In this document: in pieces, positions 8,051 through 16,032 of the stretch | How positions within the stretch are numbered: the first letter of the stretch is position 1 | How the letters are laid out: each line of letters starts with the position of its first letter | NCBI GenBank assembly: GCA_947169975.1 | Contig: CAMVRT010000007.1 | Span: 36,417-100,416 of the forward strand | Direction of reading: 5' to 3' | DNA: 64,000 nt | From: an uncultured Oscillospiraceae bacterium | GTDB taxonomy: Bacteria; Bacillota; Clostridia; Oscillospirales; Oscillospiraceae | Translations under genes and position numbers: made by a program | The notes under the pieces: generated by a model | Database searches by the model: none | The model's input: only the letters and a program-made list of their open reading frames with translations | Told to the model about the DNA's origin: nothing

Positions 8051-9292
8051 ATGAAAAACGTGATCTGCGCCCGCTGCGTGAAATGCGGCCGGGAATACGA
8101 GGCCGTGCCCGACCTGACCAACTGTGGGTGCGGCGGCATTCTGGATATCGTCTACGACTATGACTATATCCGCTCCGTGCTGACGAAGGAGAAGCTGGCC
8201 AAGCGGGAAAAGCGCACCATGTGGCGCTACCGTGAGCTGCTGCCCGTGGAGGAGACCACCCCCGATACGCCGCTGCGGGTGGGCTGGAGCCCCCTCTATG
8301 ACGAACCCCGTCTTGCCGAAATGCTGGGCGTCAAGCGTCTGTGGGTCAAGGACGACGGCCAGAACCCCACCGCGTCATTGAAGGACCGTGCCAGCGCCAT
8401 GGCGGTCGCCAAGGCGTGGGAGGCGGGGGCCAGAACCATCGCCTGCTCCTCCACCGGCAACGCCGCCTCGTCTCTGGCGGGCAACGCCGCCGCCGCGGGA
8501 CTGAAGACCTATATTTTCGTGCCGGACCGGGCCCCAAAGGGCAAGGTTGCCCAGCTGATGATGTTCGGCGCCAACGTGATCTCCGTCAAGGGCAACTACG
8601 AGGAGACCTTCAAAATGTCCGCCGAGGCCATCGACAGGTACGGCTGGTATAACCGCAACGCCGCCATCAACCCCTACCTCAGCGAGGGCAAGAAGACGGT
8701 GGCACTGGAGATCGCCGAGCAGTTGAACTGGCAGATGCCGGACTATTTGGCCATCTCCGTGGGCGACGGCTGCACCATCGCCGGCGTGTGGAAGGGCCTC
8801 AAGGACCTGTACGCCATCGGCTTTATTGACCGTCTGCCCCGGCTCATCTCCGCCCAGTCCACCGGCTGCTATCCCATCAACCGTGCCATAGCGCAGGGGA
8901 CGGACTGGTCCCCCATGGAGGAGAACACCATCGCCGACTCCATCTCCGTGGGCGTGCCCCGGAACGCGGACAAGGCCCTGATGGCCATCCGTGAGTCCAA
9001 CGGTCTGGCCATCTGCGTCACCGACGAGGAGATCCTGGCAGCGGCGCAGCTGCTGGGCCGCACCTGCGGCGTCTTCGGCGAGCCGGCGGGCGTCACAGGC
9101 ACGGCGGCGGTGAAGAAGGCCTGCGAAATGGGCCTTATCGGCAGGGACGACACCGTGGTGTCCGTGGTGACGGGCAACGGCCTCAAGGACGTGGCCAACG
9201 CCATCAAGGCCGCCGGCGAACCCCTCCACATCGAGCCGGATTTGGATAAAATGGTGTCCGGCTTCGCCGAACGCGGCGTCAAGGTGGAGTAA
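8051..9292 (+). CDS. Threonine synthase-like PLP enzyme
   Basis: This 413-residue PLP enzyme resembles threonine synthase (phosphohomoserine to threonine). The N-terminus is a small zinc-ribbon-like segment (CARCVKCGREYEAVPDLTNCGCGG), typical of one ThrC subgroup. The catalytic lysine is in NPTASLKDRASAMAVAKA, the phosphate loop is STGNAASSLAGNAAAAGL, and GFGEPAG-type and VTGNGLKD loops follow. It is co-directional with the PLP lyase 57 nt upstream and has an RBS (AAGGAGAACACACC). True ThrC is the simplest reading. Its placement in a regulator-PLP-PLP operon within a ureide/purine cluster leaves room for a relative that makes or breaks a different beta- or gamma-substituted amino acid. Confidence 0.75.
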   Translation: MKNVICARCVKCGREYEAVPDLTNCGCGGILDIVYDYDYIRSVLTKEKLAKREKRTMWRYRELLPVEETTPDTPLRVGWSPLYDEPRLAEMLGVKRLWVKDDGQNPTASLKDRASAMAVAKAWEAGARTIACSSTGNAASSLAGNAAAAGLKTYIFVPDRAPKGKVAQLMMFGANVISVKGNYEETFKMSAEAIDRYGWYNRNAAINPYLSEGKKTVALEIAEQLNWQMPDYLAISVGDGCTIAGVWKGLKDLYAIGFIDRLPRLISAQSTGCYPINRAIAQGTDWSPMEENTIADSISVGVPRNADKALMAIRESNGLAICVTDEEILAAAQLLGRTCGVFGEPAGVTGTAAVKKACEMGLIGRDDTVVSVVTGNGLKDVANAIKAAGEPLHIEPDLDKMVSGFAERGVKVE

Positions 9293-9321
9293 GGGTAGAA
9301 TACTTTACAATTACTGAATAC

Positions 9322-9356
9322 AAAAAGAAATCCCTCCGAGCTTTCGGAGGGATTTC
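9322..9356. terminator. Bidirectional terminator between convergent genes
   Basis: Twelve-bp arms (9328-9339 and 9344-9355) are flanked by an A-run on the left, which gives the U-tract for the minus-strand hydantoinase transcript, and a weaker T-rich stretch on the right. The hairpin separates the threonine-synthase-like gene from the hydantoinase gene. Confidence 0.85.
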
Positions 9357-9370
9357 TCTGTATCGTGAAA

Positions 9371-10747
9371 TCACAGGACGCATTTGCCGCGGGGGATGAA
9401 CCGCCCCTGTTTGTCAACCAGCACCTGACCGTGATCCACCGCCAGCGTGCCGTGGAACCACACCTGCTGGATGCCGCCCCGGATGGCGAAGCCCTCGTAA
9501 GGGGTGTATCCGGCACGGCTGACCATATCGGCAGCGTGGAGCGTATGGTCGGCCAGAGGATCGTAGATCACCAGATCGGCGTCGGCGCCCTTGGCGATGA
9601 CGCCCTTGCGGGGGAACATGCCGTAGAGCTTGGCGGGATTCTCGCTGAGTGCGCGGCACATGGTGGCGAGGCTGATCTTGCGGGTGGTGACGCCATAGGT
9701 ATACACCAGCTCGGCACGGGCCTCCACGCCGGGCACGCCGCCGGGGATCTTCGTGAAGTCCCCTCGCCCCGCCTCCTTCTGGGCCGTGGTGAAGGAGCAG
9801 TGGTCGGTGGACACGGTCTGGATCTCGCCCTTGCGCAAACCTGCCCACAGGGCGATCTGATCCGCCTTGGTGCGGATGGGAGGGGAGCAGACGAACTTGG
9901 CGGCCTCCATGAAGTCGGGGTTATCGTACACACTGTCGTCCAGCACCAGATACTGGGGACAGGTCTCCACGTACACCCTCTGTCCACGCTTCCGGGCGTT
10001 CTCCACCTCCCGGAGGGCGGCGGCGTTGGTCAGATGGACGATGACCACGGGCACGTCCACCGTCTGGGCGATGCGCAGCAGGCGGCTGACAGCCTCCGCC
10101 TCCAGCTGCGCCGGACGGGTCTGGGGATGGCAGGCAACGGTGTTCTCGCCCTTTGCCCGCTTCTCCGCCACCAGCGCGTCGATGACGCCGCTGTTCTCGC
10201 AGTGTACGCCGCAGATGCCGCCCGCGGCCTTCAGCTTCTTCAAAACGAAGTACATGGTCTCGTCGTCCAGCATCATGGCGGGGTAGGTCATGTACATCTT
10301 GAAGGAGGTGATGCCGGCGGCCATCATGTTGTCGATCTCCGCCTCGATGGAGGGATTCCAGTCGTCGATGGTCATGTGGAAGCTGTAGTCGCAGCTGCAC
10401 CTGCCGTCGGCCTTCCGGTGCCACAGCTCCAGACCGTGGGCGAGGGATTCACCCTTATTGGGGCAGGCGAAATCCACCACGGTGGTGGTGCCGCCCCGTA
10501 GGGCGGAGAGGGTGCCGCTCTCAAAGTCGTCGGCGGTGGTGGTGCCCGCCACGTCCAGATCGAAATGGGTGTGTGCGTCGATGAAGCCGGGCAGCAGCAG
10601 CTTGCCGGTGATGTCGATGACCCGTGTTCCCGGCTGGGGCGTGATGGTGCGGGCCACGTCGATGATCTTCTCGCCCTCGATGAGGACGTCGGCCTTTTTG
10701 GTACCCTTGCCGGACACCACGGTGCCGCCGCGAAACAGCGTTTTCAT
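9371..10747 (-). CDS. hydA: D-hydantoinase/dihydropyrimidinase family amidohydrolase
   Basis: This 458-residue metal-dependent cyclic amidohydrolase opens hydantoin or dihydropyrimidine-type rings. The first metal-binding motif is GFIDAHTHFDLD, and the lysine that is carboxylated in the family is in TSFKMYMTYPAMM. Later metal ligands are in IVHLTNAAA and the STDHCSFT aspartate motif. The start is ATG 10747, preceded by GGGAGGTTGATCCAT. An upstream in-frame extension lacks an RBS. It is monocistronic, converging on the PLP operon. In gut purine degradation clusters a hydantoinase of this type accompanies ygeW, ygeY, ygfK and ssnA, and would act on a ring-opened urate or allantoin-like intermediate. 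The precise substrate is inference. Confidence 0.88.
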   Translation of the reverse strand: MKTLFRGGTVVSGKGTKKADVLIEGEKIIDVARTITPQPGTRVIDITGKLLLPGFIDAHTHFDLDVAGTTTADDFESGTLSALRGGTTTVVDFACPNKGESLAHGLELWHRKADGRCSCDYSFHMTIDDWNPSIEAEIDNMMAAGITSFKMYMTYPAMMLDDETMYFVLKKLKAAGGICGVHCENSGVIDALVAEKRAKGENTVACHPQTRPAQLEAEAVSRLLRIAQTVDVPVVIVHLTNAAALREVENARKRGQRVYVETCPQYLVLDDSVYDNPDFMEAAKFVCSPPIRTKADQIALWAGLRKGEIQTVSTDHCSFTTAQKEAGRGDFTKIPGGVPGVEARAELVYTYGVTTRKISLATMCRALSENPAKLYGMFPRKGVIAKGADADLVIYDPLADHTLHAADMVSRAGYTPYEGFAIRGGIQQVWFHGTLAVDHGQVLVDKQGRFIPRGKCVL

Positions 10748-10828
10748 ATGGATCAACCTCCCGTTCCAAAGCACATTTCTATTCATTTTACATTTTACCA
10801 CGGTTTTTCCAAAAATCCATAGACAAAA

Positions 10829-10856
10829 TTGCAAAACACGGCCAAGATGATACAAT
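10829..10856 (+). promoter_or_regulatory. Candidate sigma-A promoter for the sigma-factor gene
   Basis: TTGCAA (10829-10834) and TACAAT (10851-10856) are 16 bp apart, about 80 nt upstream of the sigma-factor start. No obvious ECF-type autoregulatory promoter (GAAC/GTC boxes) was seen. Confidence 0.5.
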
Positions 10857-10938
10857 AAAATTGTCCCCATTTTGTGACCGAAGCGATGGAGAACGGTACT
10901 TGACAGGTGAAAGGACCTTTCGGAAAGGAGGCGGATGC

Positions 10939-11499
10939 ATGGACGACAGGGAACTGGTGGAGCTCTACTGGCAGCGCAATGAACGTGCTATCTCCGAGAC
11001 GGAGACACGCTACGGCGCCTACTGCCGCGCTATCGCGCGGGGCGTGCTGGGCAATGACGCCGACGCCGAGGAGTGCTGCAACGACGTCTGGGCCGCCGCG
11101 TGGAACGCCATGCCGCCCCATCGACCCAACGATCTCCGCGCCTTTTTGGCCCGGATCACCCGGAATCTGGCCCTGAAGCGTCTCCGCGCGCTTACTGCGG
11201 AGAAGCGGGGCGGCGGCGAGACGGCGCTGGCGCTGGAGGAGCTGGAGGAGATCATCCCCGCCGGAACCACGCTGGACGAGGAGATCGAGGCACGGGAGCT
11301 GGCGCGGAAGCTGGATGAATTTCTGGGCACGCTGGGCGTCACCGAGCGGCGGGTATTTTTGTGCCGCTACTGGTATTTTGACGACCTCCGCGACATCGCC
11401 TCGCGCTTTGGAATGGGGGAGAGCCGGGTGAAGATGATGTGCAAGCGCACTCGTGACAAGCTGCGGCTCTTCCTGCGAAAGGAGGACTTGCTATCATGA
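10939..11499 (+). CDS. ECF-like sigma-70 family factor
   Basis: This 186-residue RNA polymerase sigma factor has regions 2 and 4 only. Region 2 is visible as DADAEECCNDVWAAAWNAMP. Region 4 ends in DIASRFGMGESRVKMMCKR, the helix-turn-helix that reads the -35 element. The start is ATG 10939 behind GGAAAGGAGGCGGATGC. Its last bases overlap the next gene by 4 nt (ATGA), so the two are translationally coupled. This is the usual arrangement of an ECF sigma with a membrane-anchored partner. The stimulus and target genes are unknown. Confidence 0.85.
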   Translation: MDDRELVELYWQRNERAISETETRYGAYCRAIARGVLGNDADAEECCNDVWAAAWNAMPPHRPNDLRAFLARITRNLALKRLRALTAEKRGGGETALALEELEEIIPAGTTLDEEIEARELARKLDEFLGTLGVTERRVFLCRYWYFDDLRDIASRFGMGESRVKMMCKRTRDKLRLFLRKEDLLS

Positions 11500-12350
11500 A
11501 AACAGACCGTTTGCAGGATGCTCTGGGCATGATCCGGGACGACTACGTGCTGGACGCCCACGACGAGAGAAAGGTGAACAGCAGAGCGTGGCGCCGCTGG
11601 GGCACGCTGGCGGCCTGCCTGTGCCTGATCGCGGTGTGCGCCATCGGCGTACCGAAGCTGCTGCACCGGGACGCGCCGCCCACGGAGGACACGCCCGCTG
11701 CCCAGCCCGGCCCGCAGCCGGTGAATCCGGGGACGGATCCGCAGCCGGTGAACCCGGGGACGAACCCCGATCTTCCCGAGCCTCTCTATGACTGGCCGGT
11801 GATCTACAACGAAGTCGATTCGATGCCCGACGCCGAAGCCCACTACTTCTCCATTGCTGACCGAGCGCTGACAGAGACGGAGCTTGACGCCCTACTCCCG
11901 ATTCGGGGCGGCGATCTGCTGAAGCTGGAGCGCTCGTATGCGTATTTTGGAGGATATGGCTTGGATGAACCCGGCGGCCATATCTATCCGGAGGACGCGA
12001 AGCTGGACAGCGTGGAGCTGGATTTTGTCGATTCGGTTCGTGGCTACAGCGTCCGTATCGGTATGTGGCCCGCCGGTCAGACCTCCCTGTTCAGCTGGGC
12101 GGCCCAATTCGACCCGGAGGGTATGCAGGCGACCAACTTCGGCAGCGACCACGAGACCCGGTTTCTGACGCTGTATGAGTGCGGCGAGACCGTGTGGACG
12201 TATCTCACCTGTGGTGACGTAAGCTATTATGTGTCAGCGGATAAAGCGTTCCGGGACGGCATCGGAGACAACTTCTATCATGTGGTTTTGGCCCTTCTGC
12301 GATCCGCCAACAACTCGCCGGATCTGTCGATCATCGTGCCCAATCCGTGA
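11496..12350 (+). CDS. Single-pass membrane protein, probable sigma-factor partner (anti-sigma-like)
   Basis: This 284-residue protein has a short cytoplasmic N-terminus (about 1-32), one transmembrane segment (LAACLCLIAVCAIGVPKLL) and a large extracellular part. After the membrane segment comes a proline-rich linker with a repeated QPVNPGT unit, then a domain with no family I recognise. It starts on the ATGA overlap with the sigma gene. Membrane topology and coupling suggest an anti-sigma or signal sensor. There is no recognisable zinc anti-sigma motif, so the role rests on context. Confidence 0.6.
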   Translation: MKTDRLQDALGMIRDDYVLDAHDERKVNSRAWRRWGTLAACLCLIAVCAIGVPKLLHRDAPPTEDTPAAQPGPQPVNPGTDPQPVNPGTNPDLPEPLYDWPVIYNEVDSMPDAEAHYFSIADRALTETELDALLPIRGGDLLKLERSYAYFGGYGLDEPGGHIYPEDAKLDSVELDFVDSVRGYSVRIGMWPAGQTSLFSWAAQFDPEGMQATNFGSDHETRFLTLYECGETVWTYLTCGDVSYYVSADKAFRDGIGDNFYHVVLALLRSANNSPDLSIIVPNP

Positions 12351-12411
12351 TTTGACGCTGGCGTTTCCGGTGCCGCCATGGTATACTCTCCCCAAAAGGG
12401 AGGTGGCTGCC

Positions 12412-12987
12412 GTGAAGCTGTCAGACTATGACGGGAAGCTTGTTCGATTGACGGACGACAACGGCGAGGAGTTCGACGGGGAAGCCCTGTGGGACTGTGA
12501 GGAGTACTGCTTCCACGAGTACGGCGTGGAGGAAGAGGCTCTGCGCATCGACGGCTGGCTGTTCTACAAGAGCCAAATCCGCCATGTGGAGCTGCTGGGG
12601 GAGCGGGAACCGGCGCTGTGGATGAGCTGCCCCCTCCACCGGATGAAGCTGAATCCGGAGCCGTTCCGGATGATGGAGGACGGAAAGAAGACCATCGAGC
12701 TGCGGCTTTGGGATGAGAAACGCAGGAAGCTGCGCCCGGGAGACGTGATCCGCTTCGAGGACGCCGCCGACGAAACGGAGGTGCTGTTCGTGCAGGTGGA
12801 GGAGCTGTGCGTTTTCCCCGGCTTCGCCCAGCTGTACCGGGAATTGCCCCTGCTGGACTGCGGCTACACCGCCGAAACCGTCTCCGTCGCCTCTCCGGAG
12901 GACATGCGTCTGTACTATTCCTCGGAGGAAGAGGCGCGCTGGGGCGTTGTGGGCATCCGTGTTTCCCAGCCCTGGCTTGGAGAATAA
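12412..12987 (+). CDS. ASCH domain protein with an unassigned N-terminal domain
   Basis: This 191-residue protein starts with GTG behind AAGGGAGGTGGCTGCC. The C-terminal half (about 85-190) is an ASCH (PUA-like) domain, recognisable from LNPEPFRMMEDGKKTIELRL followed by KLRPGDVIRFED. The N-terminal 80 residues (LVRLTDDNGEEFDGEALWD) look like a small beta-barrel and end in a strand that could pack against the ASCH fold. ASCH proteins are thought to bind RNA or nucleotides, but few have known functions. It ends just before a strong bidirectional terminator. Confidence 0.75.
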   Translation: MKLSDYDGKLVRLTDDNGEEFDGEALWDCEEYCFHEYGVEEEALRIDGWLFYKSQIRHVELLGEREPALWMSCPLHRMKLNPEPFRMMEDGKKTIELRLWDEKRRKLRPGDVIRFEDAADETEVLFVQVEELCVFPGFAQLYRELPLLDCGYTAETVSVASPEDMRLYYSSEEEARWGVVGIRVSQPWLGE

Positions 12988-12989
12988 GC

Positions 12990-13028
12990 CAAAAAAACTG
13001 CCGGACCGATACGATCGGTCCGGCAGTT
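12990..13028. terminator. Strong bidirectional terminator
   Basis: Fifteen-bp arms (12996-13010 and 13014-13028) have A-runs on the left and T-runs on the right. The hairpin ends the ASCH gene on the plus strand and the ssnA-ygfK transcript on the minus strand. Confidence 0.92.
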
Positions 13029-13060
13029 TTTTTCTTGCTGCACAACAGCTGTAAAGTAGT

Positions 13061-16018
13061 TTAGCATTCCATGTACAGATAGCTGTACTTATCCCGGATC
13101 TGGAGAATCAGCGCATCCAGCGCGGTGGGGAGACCGTTGTTGCGGACGCTGATGTTGTACTCCTTGGGCGGACCGAAGGTGCGGACCCGGACGGTCTCAT
13201 GATCCAGGAACAGCACGCCGGCGTTCTGGGAATCGTCCATGTCCGGGATCGTGTGGAACAGGGTGAACTTATCCCTGCTTGGCGCGGAGTCGTAGGGACA
13301 GAAGACGGTGCAGTTGCCGCACTCGTTGCACATCCTGTCCACGTGGAGGATCTGGTGGCTGCCGTCGGGCATGGTGATGGCCACGTTGGCCCGGTTGGGG
13401 CAGGAGTCCACGCAGTTTTCGCAGACAGTGGAGCACTGGAGGCACCGCTCCCCCTCGCAGATCCCGCAGCTCTCGCAGAGGATGCCCTTGCGCGCCGAAG
13501 CGTCGGAGATGGTGAGGCGTGCGGCCTCGGGGATCTCATAGGTATAGGGCGTGCCGATGACCTCACGGGCAAATTCGGCGGCGTCGGCGATGCCCTCCAC
13601 CACCGTGGCAGGACCGCGGCGGCAGTCACCTGCGGCGTAGACCCCGGGCACGTTGGTGCGCAGGGAAGGACGTCCCTTCCTGTCCAGCTCGATGCCGTTA
13701 GCGGTGAACAGTTCGTCGTCCACCTGCTCGCCCACGGCGGAAATCACCAGATCGCAGGGGATGGTGAAGGTCTCGCCGGTGCCGACAGGACTGCGGCGCC
13801 CGGTGGCGTCCGGCTCGCCGAGGCGCATCTTTTCGCACTTCAGCAGGCCGTCCTCCTGCTTCACCGGAGCGGCCAGCTCGGCGAAGGCCACGCCGTCGGC
13901 CATGGCCAACGCCAGCTCATGCTCGTCGGCGGGCATCTCCCGCTTGGTGCGGCGGTAGACGATGGTCACGTGGTCCGCGCCGCTGCGCTTGGCAAGGCGC
14001 GCCGCGTCCATGGCGGTGTTGCCTGCGCCCACAACAGCCACGTTGCCGCCCACGCTGATGAATCCGGCCTTCACGCCCTTCATCCATTGGATGGCACCGG
14101 CCACGTCGCCGGGAATGCCCAGACTGCCGGCCTTCCACGCGCCTACGGCGAAGAGGATATGGGTGTAGCCCTGTGCCTTCAGCTCCTCCACCGAGGGAGC
14201 GGGCTTGCCCAGAGCGACCTGAATGCTGTACCGCTCCATGAGGCGGACGTCCTTTTCAATGGTCTCGTCGGCGATGCGGAAGGAGGGGATCACGTGGCGC
14301 GGCACACCGCCTAGAGCGTTCTCCCGCTCGAAGATGGTGACCTCGATACCGGCCCGGCCCAGGAAGTAGGCGGCGGAGATGCCGGTGGGACCGCCGCCGA
14401 TGATGGCTACCTTCTTGCCGGGGATCTTCTCCGGGGCGTGGATGGAGGCCATCAGGGCCTCGTAGCCGTTTTTGGCGGCCAACAGCTTGGTATCCCGGAT
14501 CTGCACCGACTCGTCGTAGAAATTGCGGCTGCACTTGTTCTGGCAGCGGTGGGCGCAGATGGTGCCGGTGATGAAGGGCAGGGGGTTCTTCTCGGTGATG
14601 AGCTTCAGCGCCGGTCCGAAAAGTCCCTTGCGGCACAGCTCCATATACTCGGGGATGTCCTGCGCGATGGGACAGCCGCCCTGGCAGGGGGCGATGAAGC
14701 AGTCGGTCCAGGGCACGCCGTCGGTGCGCTTGCGGGAGGGCAGCGGCTTGATGGGCTTCACGTGGCGGCGGTCGGTGTGGCAGGCGGCGGACAGGGCGCA
14801 GATGGCCTCGGTGTCCGTGCCGGTGAAGGGACGGTACGGGAGCGCCTCCACCTTCTCCACCATCTGGCGCAGGCGGTTGTAGCCGCCGGGCTTTAAGATG
14901 GTGGTGGCCACAGTGATGGGCCAGATACCGGCCTTGAACAGCTTGTCGCAGTTGAAATAATCGGCGCCGCCGGCAAAGGAGATACGCATCTTGCCTTGGA
15001 ACTGGCGGCTGATCCGGTGGCACATCTCGATGGTCAGCGGGAACAGGGCGCGGCCGGACATATACATCTCGTCATTGGGCAGCTCGCCCCGTGTGGTGTC
15101 CACCGGGAAGGTGTTGGACAGCTTCAGCCCGAACTCCAGACCGTTGTCCGATGCCAGCTTCTGCAGCCGCTCGAACATGGGCACGGCGTCGGTCCACTGG
15201 AGATCCTCCCGGAAGTGGTGCTCGTCAAAGACGATGTAGCCGTAGCCCATCTCGTCCAGCGTGCGGCGTGCGGTCTCGTAGCCCAGAATGGTGGGGTTGC
15301 ACTTGACGAAGGTGTGGAGGTGCTTCTCCGTGATGAGATAGGAGGCGATGCGCTCGATCTCATCCGGCGGACAGCCGTGGAGGGTGGACACGGTGACGCT
15401 GCGGCTGACGTGGGGGGAGATGGTATCGATATAGTCGATATAGGCGGGGAACATCGCCTTGAGGACCTGAATACTGGTGTTCCAGGCCCAGGTGCCGGAG
15501 GCGTCCTTCATGCCCTCCAGATAGGCGTCGATCTTCTCACCCTTGATGCCCTCCAGATCGTAGCCCACGGACATATTGAACACGAAGCCGTCGGGATCGC
15601 CGAAGCCGTAGACCTTGCTGAGGATCTTCAGGGCGCACCAGGCCTTGATGTACTCGTTCATGGCCTGGGGCACCGTCAGCTCGGTGGACCACTCCTGGTT
15701 GTAGCCCTCGTCGTCGGCCAGAATGCAGGGCCGGGGCACGCAGGCGGCCAGCTCGGCGCCGTCCATCTTCTGCACGGTCTTCAGCTCGAAGAACCGTGCG
15801 CCGGCGAAGTAGGCGGCGATGATGTTCTGGGCCAGTTGACTGTTGGGACCTGCGGCGGGTCCGAAGGGGGTCTCGATCCGCTCGCCGAAGATGGGCAGGG
15901 ATTTGCCGCTGGCCCGGTACTCCTTGTGGACGCCGAACATCTTGCCCGAATCGGCGTATTCGTGGATCGCCCAGTTCATCAGCGAACCGAACCAGATGGG
16001 AGTCATTTTTTCGGACAT
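13061..16018 (-). CDS. ygfK: YgfK-type putative selenate reductase/iron-sulfur flavoprotein
   Basis: This 985-residue cytosolic oxidoreductase matches E. coli YgfK in layout, though slightly shorter (about 1032 residues there). The N-terminal half resembles a dihydroorotate-dehydrogenase-like barrel (FAGGADYFNCDKLFKAGIWP). A glutamate-synthase-beta-like part follows, with a cysteine cluster (CQGGCPIAQDIP, CAHRCQNKCSRNF), an FAD Rossmann motif (VAIIGGGPTGISAAYFLG) and an NAD(P)H motif (VAVVGAGNTAMDAAR). The C-terminus carries ferredoxin-type 4Fe-4S motifs (CESCGICEGERCLQC, CNECGNCTVFCPYD). I chose ATG 16018 because GAGGAGGTATTTCC precedes it. It is the second gene after ssnA, 14 nt away. It would move electrons for a purine hydroxylase or reductase, but the true substrate in this set is unresolved. 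Confidence 0.9.
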   Translation of the reverse strand: MSEKMTPIWFGSLMNWAIHEYADSGKMFGVHKEYRASGKSLPIFGERIETPFGPAAGPNSQLAQNIIAAYFAGARFFELKTVQKMDGAELAACVPRPCILADDEGYNQEWSTELTVPQAMNEYIKAWCALKILSKVYGFGDPDGFVFNMSVGYDLEGIKGEKIDAYLEGMKDASGTWAWNTSIQVLKAMFPAYIDYIDTISPHVSRSVTVSTLHGCPPDEIERIASYLITEKHLHTFVKCNPTILGYETARRTLDEMGYGYIVFDEHHFREDLQWTDAVPMFERLQKLASDNGLEFGLKLSNTFPVDTTRGELPNDEMYMSGRALFPLTIEMCHRISRQFQGKMRISFAGGADYFNCDKLFKAGIWPITVATTILKPGGYNRLRQMVEKVEALPYRPFTGTDTEAICALSAACHTDRRHVKPIKPLPSRKRTDGVPWTDCFIAPCQGGCPIAQDIPEYMELCRKGLFGPALKLITEKNPLPFITGTICAHRCQNKCSRNFYDESVQIRDTKLLAAKNGYEALMASIHAPEKIPGKKVAIIGGGPTGISAAYFLGRAGIEVTIFERENALGGVPRHVIPSFRIADETIEKDVRLMERYSIQVALGKPAPSVEELKAQGYTHILFAVGAWKAGSLGIPGDVAGAIQWMKGVKAGFISVGGNVAVVGAGNTAMDAARLAKRSGADHVTIVYRRTKREMPADEHELALAMADGVAFAELAAPVKQEDGLLKCEKMRLGEPDATGRRSPVGTGETFTIPCDLVISAVGEQVDDELFTANGIELDRKGRPSLRTNVPGVYAAGDCRRGPATVVEGIADAAEFAREVIGTPYTYEIPEAARLTISDASARKGILCESCGICEGERCLQCSTVCENCVDSCPNRANVAITMPDGSHQILHVDRMCNECGNCTVFCPYDSAPSRDKFTLFHTIPDMDDSQNAGVLFLDHETVRVRTFGPPKEYNISVRNNGLPTALDALILQIRDKYSYLYMEC

Positions 16019-16032
16019 GGAAATACCTCCTC

